A DNA stretch of 64,000 nt, taken from the NCBI RefSeq assembly GCF_029203305.1, contig NC_089462.1:1984001-2048000 (forward strand), read 5' to 3'. Shown here piece by piece: positions 1-7,910 of this stretch. Position 1 is the stretch's first letter; each line of letters opens with the position of its first letter. A model generated the notes under the pieces. The model had not been told where the DNA came from, ran no database searches, and saw only the letters and a list, made by a program, of their open reading frames with translations. Source of the DNA: Yamadazyma tenuis. Lineage: Eukaryota > Ascomycota > Pichiomycetes > Serinales > Debaryomycetaceae. A program made the position numbers and the translations under genes.

Positions 1-1147
1 AAATAAACCCTTCGTCGCTACCAGGGTTAGCGGTGGTCTTGGACCGTTTACCGGGCGGCAAAGTAACGGCACCATCGTTGGTTAAATCCAAACGCCAGCT
101 CTTGTCGACCCATCTCCATCGCGCGTTGTTCATCGATAACTGCAGAGACTGCTCCAGTCCAAACGAATACTGCTGATGATTTTCAGGGTTGGGCAACTTG
201 AACGAGTCGATGGACGATGACTCATTAAGGAACTCGTCTGTCCAGGGAGTTCTCTCGTAGGACAACAAATTCGAGGTCCAACCAATTCCCAACCATCTTC
301 TCTGGTTCTCATAAATCACATACGTGAACCTTACTGGCCGGTTGCTCTTACTGCTCAACGGATTCAAGGAATGGCCAGCATTTTTTTGGACCTTGGCAAA
401 GGCAGCAGCGAACAACGAGTGGTTTCTTTGCCTCAGAAAGTCCAACCCTGTCAAGTAGAAAAACAACACACGGGTAAGCCTCAACTTCCAGATCATCTTC
501 CGGGTCACACTCAGGTATGCCGAGTGGTAGGTCAACAAGTACACACCGGTGACAAGTAAAATGGTCCGGGGTTGGATCAAAAGAAAAGATACAATAAGGT
601 AAATGGGGGTTAGGAAAACGGTGGTGAAAAGTAACCGTTTGATGTCGTAGGCGGTCAACGACAACGAGATGATGGGATCCAACAACCGGTCGGCCTTGAG
701 ACATGTGTTGGTCAACGCCTGGATCACCTCATCGAGCGAAGGGTGCAAGTTAGCCTCTTGTAGGATCTTTTTGTTAAGCAACGCGTAGAGAGTGATAAAA
801 CCGACAATCAACAAGTGGCCGAACCACGTCACCAACGCTTCAAAGTACAACACCACCAATGCGTAGGCACTGATCAATACCACGTTGACCCAATAGTCAT
901 CATTGGTCCAGGTGATAATGGATAAGAGTTTGTTGACGATGAGCAAGTAAGGGTAGGCTCTAACCAAAGCCTTGGAGACAATGGGCGGAGTCGACAGGAG
1001 GAGCGGCGAGGACTGGGGTTTGGCGTCGACAGCATGTGACTGGGTGGACGAGAAGCTGGCGGTGACTTCGGCGGCACTGGGGTTGACAGATTCATGGTCA
1101 ACACTGGTATCAGGCGCCTCTGGTTGCTCTTTTGGTTTGGGAGCCAT
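1..1147 (-). CDS. PEX30: PEX30/31/32-type peroxin, dysferlin-domain peroxisomal/ER membrane protein (C-terminus cut by window edge)
   Basis: The reverse strand is open from an ATG at 1147 to the window edge, giving 382 codons with no stop. After a Ser/Pro-rich N-terminus of about 60 residues come several hydrophobic segments (around codons 65-125 and 170-215), as in the reticulon-like part of this family. A dysferlin domain follows, with the tell-tale stretch FTYVIYENQRRWLGIGWTS and later Trp-rich RWRWVDKSWRLD. In yeasts Pex30/31/32 act at ER-peroxisome contact sites and control peroxisome number and size. The family is clear; the exact paralogue is not, because the C-terminus is missing and CTG-clade yeasts have fewer copies than S. 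cerevisiae. PRP18 lies divergently, 180 bp away. A second member of the wider Pex24/Pex23 superfamily is at 46550. Confidence 0.85.
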   Translation of the reverse strand, partial: MAPKPKEQPEAPDTSVDHESVNPSAAEVTASFSSTQSHAVDAKPQSSPLLLSTPPIVSKALVRAYPYLLIVNKLLSIITWTNDDYWVNVVLISAYALVVLYFEALVTWFGHLLIVGFITLYALLNKKILQEANLHPSLDEVIQALTNTCLKADRLLDPIISLSLTAYDIKRLLFTTVFLTPIYLIVSFLLIQPRTILLVTGVYLLTYHSAYLSVTRKMIWKLRLTRVLFFYLTGLDFLRQRNHSLFAAAFAKVQKNAGHSLNPLSSKSNRPVRFTYVIYENQRRWLGIGWTSNLLSYERTPWTDEFLNESSSIDSFKLPNPENHQQYSFGLEQSLQLSMNNARWRWVDKSWRLDLTNDGAVTLPPGKRSKTTANPGSDEGFI

Positions 1148-1327
1148 TGGTTTTGAATTAGCGGGAGAAGGCACGCGGAGCAGGGGGCAGAATGTTTGCG
1201 GCAGATACGAGTATCAGGATAGTGCCAGGGGATGTGGTGGCAGAATTCAAAACTAAATTTACTGAGTACAAACAGGGTTAGTAGGAATTTGCTGATGTTG
1301 AGAAGTCGCATTGATGCATCTGAAAAT

Positions 1328-2227
1328 ATGAATTTCTCCAAGGTTCTTTCGAAAGAGATTAAGAAGAAGAGGAAAGGAAAAGGTGTTGAGAGAGGCGACA
1401 AGAGGAGAAGATCAGAGAAGGGGGATGGTCAGAATTATAATAGTAAAAAAGTGGTCGATGGCGCTGGCGTTATCGAGTGTGAACGAGGAGTTGTGGGCAG
1501 TGACACAAATGGGAATGTGAATACGAATAGTGACGAGACGGCTGCAGCTGGTGGCGAAAGAACAGACATATCTGCTACTGCTGCAGGCGGCCAGGACAAC
1601 AAAGACGACGCTGCCGCCTCCAAAAATGCAGATGCTACAACTGGGCTCCAGGTTCAACAACAACTACGAATCAATGCCAAGCGGGAACGGTACCGGCAGC
1701 AGGCGGCAAAGGAGGCTGCTATTGACCCCCAATTCTGCCTCGACCAAATCTCCGCTATCCACAAACACAAACTTGTGGTGCAACTCCGAGTCTACATTAA
1801 AAGTCTCGTACACCAGTGGGAAAAAGCCACCGAAGCGCTTCCGCCAGATTCTCCCCAGCACGAGTTACTCCTCGATACAAAGAAGAACTTGGTGCCGTTA
1901 CTCTACAAACTCCGAAGTGACGGTCTCACTGATGATATGGTGGTGTCTCTCAGCACTATCTGCTATTATCTTCAACACCGCCAGTTTCGCCCGGCAAACG
2001 AGAGTTACATGAAACTAAGCATCGGAAATGTGGCCTGGCCTATCGGGGTGCTCCACGTCGGGATCCATGCTAGAAGTGCTTCCCTGAGGATTACTGGTGA
2101 GAAACTGGCTGCAAATATCATGATAGACGATAAGACCCGGCGATGGATCACCGCGGTGAAGAGATTGATAACGTTTCTGGAGACCTACGATGTGGTTCAA
2201 GATACTGGTATCGGTGGTGCTGACTAG
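1328..2227 (+). CDS. PRP18: Pre-mRNA splicing factor Prp18
   Basis: This 299-aa protein acts in the second step of pre-mRNA splicing, in the nucleus, with Slu7 and the U5 snRNP. The C-terminal half carries the Prp18 domain, including the highly conserved loop region that starts near residue 227 (YMKLSIGNVAWPIGV) and the helix with TRRWITAVKRLITF. The N-terminus has the short basic opening seen in fungal Prp18 (KVLSKEIKKKRK). I chose the ATG at 1328 because that opening begins there. The frame stays open upstream to 1232 but starts there with an unconserved stretch. The middle (residues about 35-105) is low-complexity and rich in Asn, Gly and Ala. Length is similar to the S. cerevisiae protein (about 250 aa) plus this linker. 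Confidence 0.93.
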   Translation: MNFSKVLSKEIKKKRKGKGVERGDKRRRSEKGDGQNYNSKKVVDGAGVIECERGVVGSDTNGNVNTNSDETAAAGGERTDISATAAGGQDNKDDAAASKNADATTGLQVQQQLRINAKRERYRQQAAKEAAIDPQFCLDQISAIHKHKLVVQLRVYIKSLVHQWEKATEALPPDSPQHELLLDTKKNLVPLLYKLRSDGLTDDMVVSLSTICYYLQHRQFRPANESYMKLSIGNVAWPIGVLHVGIHARSASLRITGEKLAANIMIDDKTRRWITAVKRLITFLETYDVVQDTGIGGAD

Positions 2228-2393
2228 GATGTGTGATGTGTGGATATTTTATTAGTATACACTGAGGGAGTAGTTAACAGGGCTTGTACCCTAATAACCA
2301 TTTGTGACTGCGCGCGCCCTGTGCCAGTGGGTTTTTCTTCCACATCGCTTTCGAAATTTAATTTTCTGGTTTACAGTATTAGATACATTAAAG

Positions 2394-2783
2394 ATGGCCG
2401 TATGTACAACAGAATGATCAAACTCCGGATATGAAACAACCCACACTGTCACAAGCACAGGAGCAACTGCATCTGTACGAACAAACACCCCCAGGGTGTT
2501 TTGCCCGTGAGGTTTTATCCCAAGGCAAACCCTCATACTAACAATTTTTCAGAGAGAAATCAAAGACATCAAGGAATTCGTTGAATTAGCCAGAAGAGCC
2601 GACGTCAAGTCTGCTGTTGTCAAGGTCAACAAGAAGATCAATGCCAACGGTAAGAAGTTCAAGCAAACCAAGTTCAAGGTTAGAGGTACCAGATACCAAT
2701 ACACCTTGGTTGTCAACGATGCCGGTAAGGCCAAGAAGTTGCAACAATCCTTGCCACCAACCTTGAGCATCAAGAACTTGTAA
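2394..2783 (+). CDS. RPL38: 60S ribosomal protein eL38, spliced (exons 2394-2399 and 2553-2783)
   Basis: Joined exons give 78 residues, the usual length of eL38. Exon 1 is only ATG GCC; exon 2 continues with REIKDIKEFVELARRADVK and ends ...LPPTLSIKNL. The family signature KFKVRG..YTLVVNDAGKAKK is present. The intron is placed from GTATGT directly after GCC to CAG before AGA, which restores the M-A-R-E start expected for eL38. The protein is a small component of the large ribosomal subunit. An ORF search without splicing would miss the start, since exon 1 holds two codons. The codon usage of exon 2 is strongly biased (AAG, TTG, GTC), as expected for a highly expressed gene. Confidence 0.95.
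2400..2552 (+). other. RPL38: RPL38 spliceosomal intron
   Basis: This is a 153-nt intron with 5' splice site GTATGT at 2400, canonical branch site TACTAAC at 2536-2542, and 3' splice site CAG ending at 2552, only 10 nt after the branch site. It interrupts the gene after codon 2, the typical place for ribosomal-protein introns in yeasts. Confidence 0.95.
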
Positions 2784-2899
2784 GTTTGTGGCTTGCGAAG
2801 CGCCATGTAAATTAACTTTCCATTTTTATTTTAACGGTTATATCTATAGCTTAATACAAGATAATAATTATCTTAGATTGAGGAGATGTTGAACAACAC

Positions 2900-3991
2900 C
2901 TAAAGAACATCTTCCATGTCGTCATCCTCTTCCTCTTCTTCTTGGTCGTTATTGTCATTATGGTTGATATCCAACCCGGCCTTGGCTGCCCGTTCGGCAT
3001 CTCTCAACTTCTTATACTCAGGTTTTAAATTGTACTTCGAGGTATAAGGCCCCTTTTTGATGAGGTTGGCTATGGAGTCCAATGACTCTTTCAAGTACGA
3101 CTCGGGCTGCTTGGTTCTCTCTCTCAAGCCCTTGATGGACCAGTATTCATATTCTTCGAATAATCTGAACAATAAGTCCAACAAGTCCTTCTGGGGCATT
3201 CTGATGGCCCTGCCCTCATTTTTGTTCTTGTTGGTATTGGGCTTGAGAAACACATTGGTGCCTCTGCCCTTAAACGAGGGCCCGGCGTTGGACTGCAGCA
3301 CGCCCGGAATCTCGTCCAATAAAACCACCTTAGGCCGGACTTTTTCCTTTTGGATCGTGTGTTTTCTGGCCGCATAGTCCTTGGCCCGTTTGTCGGTGAT
3401 GGAAGGTCTTATCTGGCAATCGTGGCAGATTTTGCCGCATAAGGCGGTCTTTTTGGGGATGGTTTTCACAAACGGAACCGCATCTGGGTTTTGATTTTGG
3501 TTCTGACCATTTCCGAAACGGTTGTACCGTCTTTGACGGTAGTCTTCCTCAACCTCTGGGGTCTTCTCAATGGGCCGGTCGCTACTCAACTCGGTGTTTT
3601 CGGCTTTGAATCGCTGAAGGTTCTCTTCCGAAAACACATACGAGTTTCTCACCTGGGTGTTGAGAATGGAGATATCATATTCCTGGGGAATCTCGTCGTT
3701 GGCAGTGGAATCATCCACCACCAACTTGACCTCAAGCTTCTTGTGGCCGTTGGCGGTGGTGTTTCTGATCTTGACTCTCCCGAGCTGTTTGCCCATCAAG
3801 TTGGGGTTCTGCCACTTTGTGGCAAGGTATTTGGGTAACTTGACCAACCAGATTTTCTGGTTGCCGTTGGTGAGATCCATGTCCAAGGACTCGCCCTTTT
3901 CAAGATAATCTTCAGGGTCCGACATGAGTTCGGGCTCATCGACCTTGTCTCCATTGTCTTCCTGTTTAATTTCTTGCTTGACGTTGCTCAT
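2900..3991 (-). CDS. TFG2: TFIIF small subunit (Rap30 homologue) Tfg2
   Basis: This 363-aa protein is the beta subunit of the RNA polymerase II initiation factor TFIIF. The N-terminal dimerisation domain shows IWLVKLPKYLATKW and the strand GKQLGRVKI, both hallmarks of Rap30/Tfg2. The C-terminal winged-helix part contains RMPQKDLLDLLFRLFEEYEYWSIKGLRE-type residues (split here: RMPQKDLLDLLFRLFEEYEY, then WSIKGLRERTKQPE), followed by LKPEYKK. The extreme C-terminus is a Glu/Asp run. I start at the ATG at 3991 (MSNVKQEIKQ); the frame remains open to 4030 but without a conserved N-terminus. The length is close to S. cerevisiae Tfg2 (400 aa). It converges with RPL38, leaving 116 bp between stops. 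Confidence 0.93.
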   Translation of the reverse strand: MSNVKQEIKQEDNGDKVDEPELMSDPEDYLEKGESLDMDLTNGNQKIWLVKLPKYLATKWQNPNLMGKQLGRVKIRNTTANGHKKLEVKLVVDDSTANDEIPQEYDISILNTQVRNSYVFSEENLQRFKAENTELSSDRPIEKTPEVEEDYRQRRYNRFGNGQNQNQNPDAVPFVKTIPKKTALCGKICHDCQIRPSITDKRAKDYAARKHTIQKEKVRPKVVLLDEIPGVLQSNAGPSFKGRGTNVFLKPNTNKNKNEGRAIRMPQKDLLDLLFRLFEEYEYWSIKGLRERTKQPESYLKESLDSIANLIKKGPYTSKYNLKPEYKKLRDAERAAKAGLDINHNDNNDQEEEEEDDDMEDVL

Positions 3992-4064
3992 GGGAGAAGA
4001 TGAATGTGGGAAAAGTGCGCGAAGTTGCACTATGGCTGCGGAAACACACTAGTGCGGACCAGGT

Positions 4065-4175
4065 GGAGAATAAGTGTGTGAGCGAGTAAGAGGGAAGAGG
4101 GTGAGAGTAAGAGCGAAGAGGGTAAGAGTAAGAGCGAAGAAGTAAGAGTGATGCGAGTGAGAGTGAGACAGTGTG
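4065..4175. repeat. Purine-rich GAG/GTAAGAG tract in the TFG2 upstream region
   Basis: On the plus strand this roughly 110-nt stretch is almost entirely purine plus T, built from degenerate units such as GTAAGAGTAAGAGCGAAGAG and GAGTGAGAGTGAGA. It lies between the TFG2 start and the 3' end of the ADH gene. It behaves as a simple-sequence tract and its only ORFs are low-complexity. Confidence 0.7.
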
Positions 4176-4257
4176 CAAAATGTCTGGTTGTTACTCAGTC
4201 TACTATCATAGTAAATTGTATTACTCAATCTGCTCTCATGTTTGCATGTACCATTTT

Positions 4258-5352
4258 CTACTGAAAGTACTGGTCAATGCCCGTCAACACAAATCGATAC
4301 TTCACATCGTACTTTCCAAGTCTTTCCATCGCCTCGGTATAGTTCTTGACACTCATAGGCAACTTCTCGATGATTGGGTAAATCTGGTGGTCAGCAGCCA
4401 TCTTCAACATCTTTACAGCTTCTGTTCCACTCCCACTCTTGGAACCTTTGATTGCCACGTCATTGGAGACAATCCCAGACGCGTGAAGTGGAACCATTGT
4501 TGAACCATTTGGTACCCCAACAGTGACCCACTGTCCACCTGGACGAATGGCCCGCAAATAAGCATTGAGATCAAGATTATCCATCAGAGCTCCACAGTAA
4601 AGAACCATATCAAGCTTGTGGCTATACTTGTTGGCCCACTCGGGATCATCTTCTGTGGCCACAAAGTCGTCGGCTCCCAACTGAGTGAGAGCTTCGTGCT
4701 TCTTAGCCAAAGTTCTGGAGATGGCTACCACGTGTGCCCCCAATGCTTTGGCAAACTTCAAGCCCAAATGGCCCAACCCTCCGATTCCCACGATTCCTAC
4801 CGTTTGGCCCTTTTTCCCGTTCAATTTCTTGTACAATGGTGAAAACACTGTCAACCCAGCGCACATCAACGGTCCAGCATACTCTTCGGGCAAGTGTTTG
4901 GGGATGGGAATTACAAATCTCTGGTTGGCGGTGACATGCGAAGCAAATCCTCCTTTGGTAACCGACCCAGTTTCAAAGTCCACGTCGTCGTAGGTGAAAA
5001 CAGCCCGAACACAGTACTGTTCCCTGTCACTCAAACAGAGCTCACATTCCCCACAGGAGTTCAGAACCGGCCCGAGTCCAACAATCTGTCCCACCGTGAT
5101 ATGGGTGACATTGGAACCAATTCTGATGGCTTCACCGACAATTTCGTGTCCTACAACCACTGATGCATCTCGGTGTGGTCCCCAAACACACTGGAGAGTG
5201 TGGACATCGGTTCCACATACTCCACAGGCGTGGATTTTGATCATGACATCGTTATCCATAAAAGGCTTCGGTTCATATTTGATGGGTTCTGCTTGCGACC
5301 AGTGGACCGGGTCGCTGGAGCCTAGGGCTTGGATGGTAGTTGGATAGGACAT
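4258..5352 (-). CDS. ADH6: Zinc-type, NADPH-dependent medium-chain alcohol dehydrogenase (Adh6/Adh7, cinnamyl-alcohol dehydrogenase type)
   Basis: This 364-aa cytosolic MDR enzyme reduces aldehydes, often aromatic or branched ones, to alcohols. Catalytic-zinc ligands C46, H69 (GHE motif) and C164 are present, as are the four structural-zinc cysteines C100, C103, C106 and C114. The Rossmann motif GIGGLG is at residues 189-194, and S-R at 212-213 matches the NADPH-preferring Adh6/7 group rather than NAD-type Adh1. The length matches the family (about 360 aa). The ATG at 5352 is the only sensible start. The 430 bp upstream holds a CGG-N6-CCG element (5778-5789), a possible zinc-cluster regulator site. 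The gene sits at the left border of the large gene desert. Substrate cannot be told from sequence. Confidence 0.9.
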   Translation of the reverse strand: MSYPTTIQALGSSDPVHWSQAEPIKYEPKPFMDNDVMIKIHACGVCGTDVHTLQCVWGPHRDASVVVGHEIVGEAIRIGSNVTHITVGQIVGLGPVLNSCGECELCLSDREQYCVRAVFTYDDVDFETGSVTKGGFASHVTANQRFVIPIPKHLPEEYAGPLMCAGLTVFSPLYKKLNGKKGQTVGIVGIGGLGHLGLKFAKALGAHVVAISRTLAKKHEALTQLGADDFVATEDDPEWANKYSHKLDMVLYCGALMDNLDLNAYLRAIRPGGQWVTVGVPNGSTMVPLHASGIVSNDVAIKGSKSGSGTEAVKMLKMAADHQIYPIIEKLPMSVKNYTEAMERLGKYDVKYRFVLTGIDQYFQ

Positions 5353-5777
5353 TTGATGATTTTGATTTTGGAAACATTGACGGCGAAAGTATGGGGAATT
5401 TATAGCTGGTTTGTGATAGAGATTGGGAAGCTCTTGATTAGTGGCTACTAAGGAAGTTTGTGATGCTTATAAAGCAGTAGCCTAATAGGGATGCCACTCA
5501 ACCGAATTAGTGGATGTGTAGCGGGTTGACATCCTAATACAGCATCTTACCCGAGACTAATATCTTGTGTGGGAGTTCCGCATTAGGAACTAATTCCTAT
5601 CATTCAAAATGCATCTTTCCAGTACAGTACCGCCTCTCAAGCTGAGCAATCATACAGCTAGATACATTAAGGAAGATATACAGTAGGAGTTTTAACTTGG
5701 GAGAATACATCTGGTGCGCAAATGGTTCATTCCTTGATCCCGAAATGAGGCTTCCACACACTGCAGCTGGTGCGAGG

Positions 5778-5789
5778 CGGCGCACCCCG
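5778..5789. promoter_or_regulatory. CGG-N6-CCG element upstream of ADH
   Basis: CGG and CCG triplets in everted spacing of six bases (CGGCGCACCCCG) lie 426 bp upstream of the ADH start, inside a locally GC-rich patch (5765-5805) that also holds the imperfect hairpin GGTGCG...CGCACC. CGG-N6-CCG is the binding form used by the Ppr1 class of Zn(II)2Cys6 dimers. Function is inferred only from the pattern. Confidence 0.35.
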
Positions 5790-6135
5790 GAATCCCACAC
5801 CGCCTCGGTAAAGATGCGCATTATGGATTCTGTCGATTTTCATGCACAAGCCCTTGCTAGACATCTTACACATCGCCAGCAATTCTATCTGATATATCCC
5901 ACACGGGATGAAAATTACTAATAATTGGTTGTTTATTAAGTATCCAGTACTATGTACAATCCGGCTACAACGGCCCTGAGATCCAAAAGACCCCAGCCTG
6001 AAGAATTGAAATAATGAATGATGAATATAAATAAAGGATAGATCTCTGCAGTAGCCCAGGTTGCAAGCAACACCTAAAATATCAAGAACATCCCACTAGC
6101 TAGGAACCCCTTTAAATGGGAGACCTTATCATTGA

Positions 6136-6151
6136 GTGGGAGGCCTCCCAC
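6136..6151. repeat. 16-bp perfect palindrome GTGGGAGGCCTCCCAC
   Basis: A perfect GC-rich palindrome in an AT-rich desert, directly abutting the stop codon of the 75-codon minus-strand ORF at 6152. It could form a cruciform or bind a dimeric protein. No family assignment is possible. Confidence 0.8.
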
Positions 6152-6379
6152 CTAGTCGTAATCGTCCGCCAAAAAGTACCGTAATCTGTGAGGTCCTGGT
6201 TTGATTTTATGCTTAACAACCTTTAAACTATTAGCCATTTGTTTGCAAATCAAGTAATTGAAATACATTGTTACTTCTGCAGTAAATACCGCCACGAAGG
6301 GACTGGCCACGAACACCATTAGAGCACCTGCTGTGTTAACTATGAGGGTGTACCAAAAACTTACAAAAAAAGCTATCAT
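6152..6379 (-). CDS. Small hydrophobic ORF of 75 codons, doubtful gene
   Basis: It starts with ATG at 6379 and encodes about 75 residues. The first 45 are strongly hydrophobic (MIAFFVSFWYTLIVNTAGAL, then MVFVASPFVAVF...MYFNYLI), enough for one long or two short membrane spans, followed by a basic tail and an acidic C-terminus (LADDYD). I do not recognise it. The frame stays open upstream only to a GTG at 6400. It could be a small lineage-specific membrane protein, the last piece of a decayed gene, or chance. Its isolation in a gene desert argues for caution. Confidence 0.2.
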   Translation of the reverse strand: MIAFFVSFWYTLIVNTAGALMVFVASPFVAVFTAEVTMYFNYLICKQMANSLKVVKHKIKPGPHRLRYFLADDYD

Positions 6380-7669
6380 TGTGTTGTTTAGTAAAGACAC
6401 CCTCGATGATAGTCCAATTAATATATTAGTTTTTTTTCAAAGGTCCCACCCGGGGCATTGGCAAGACTAAGATGATTGTGTGCGCGGGCAAAAGGGTTGC
6501 GGCCAAAAAGCTGCAGGCACTTGTTCCGCGGCACGACCAAATCTTTAGTTGGCTGGCTGCAAATGACTGCTTATCAAAATGCTCTTCCAACTCTTTATAT
6601 TTTCTGCTTCATGTCCTAGCTCTGGAATGTTAGAGGAATTGAGGTGAATATTCCTCCCTTGATTTGTATTTCATTGATCTTCTTACCAACAGGTTCTATA
6701 TTTCTTATCAGGCGGCTGTGGCTCTGAGAAGTATCAACTGATGCTGTTATTCAAAATACTTAACTTCAGTTCCAATAATAGGAAACCAAACTCCGAAAGC
6801 ATTCTGTTTTTCTACCATAGAAATCACCAAGCACCAAAAATATGTGAAGCTTTCAGTACAATTGGGTAACTAGTTCTTGATGTTAATTGATTTATCTAAA
6901 AACTTCCAAACTTTTCTTCACCTTCATTGTCCTTCCGGTGAAGTTCATCCACCAGGATCGCCATGTATTTTCTCAGATTATCCATTAACGGAGAATCCGG
7001 GTATCTCTCAAAAGATTCCACTTTAGGGGACAGGGGTTCGGCTAGAGCTGTTGATGTACCTGAATTTACTAACGGGAATATCGGGAGTACTAGTCAATTT
7101 TCCCCGGCTCAACTATATTAACTTGACCATAATAATCAAATTGGGCTTATCCCGTACATTTAGTTCCTCCCGCATATCGCATGATTCTTTTTAATGTACA
7201 TGCCCAGAAAACAGTTCAGGTGGCTAGACAAGGGCAAACTTCTCCTATTTGACGTACTGGTTACATTTCCAAATATGACAAGGCATATATTGGCGTTCAA
7301 TAAATCCCACGTTACAATTTAATGGTGATTTCTTTCACTAATCGTGATTGGGCATATGATCTCTATTTCACTTGGGTACAAAAGTTCACTGGTTCTTTTC
7401 CTCTCACCTACAATCCATAATATCACTAGTTGGAAAGGGTGTTAGCATTGGCATTCAATTTTCAAATGTAAAGGGGCTTTCTACATATCAGTAGTATGTA
7501 AAAGTGCTACATAACAGCTTTTAGTTTTTCAGGCATGCAAGAAAGGGAAAACTGCCGGTCCAAGGAGTTTATCAATCGATTGTTATTTTGTGATCAGATA
7601 GAGTAAGTATGTGTGCATACTATCAAATGCAATGCGTTACGTATGGTCTTTATTAGGTTTACTAAAATC

Positions 7670-7910
7670 GCGCCCACCCCGTGTAGGATACAAAACCCGG
7701 ACTTCTCTGCGAGGAAAAGACGATTGACACACGCTTTCTCGCACTCCAGCGAGTCGCTTTGTTTGGGTTGGCATACGCCGACGGGATTTCGCAGCCGTTG
7801 GCTTTTCGGGGTATGCTGTACGGAGTAGGGGGCATAAACAAAAAGATTGTGAGTGAATCCTGATCTAGGCTTATGAAAGATAGCAGTTTCAGGAAGTGCG
7901 AGCAATGACT
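7670..7910. other. GC-richer island with CGG/GCG triplets inside the gene desert
   Basis: This stretch contrasts with the AT-rich sequence on either side and is dense in CGC, CGG and GGGG runs (for example ACCCCGTGTAGG near 7677 and CGGGATTTCGCAGCCG near 7781). It has no good ORF starting with ATG. It could be a promoter of an untranslated transcript or a remnant of a former gene; nothing decides between these. Confidence 0.3.

Noticed and set aside
874..1401. 175-codon minus frame overlapping the PEX30-type gene
   Set aside because: It is an out-of-frame shadow of the peroxin N-terminus and crosses its start region.
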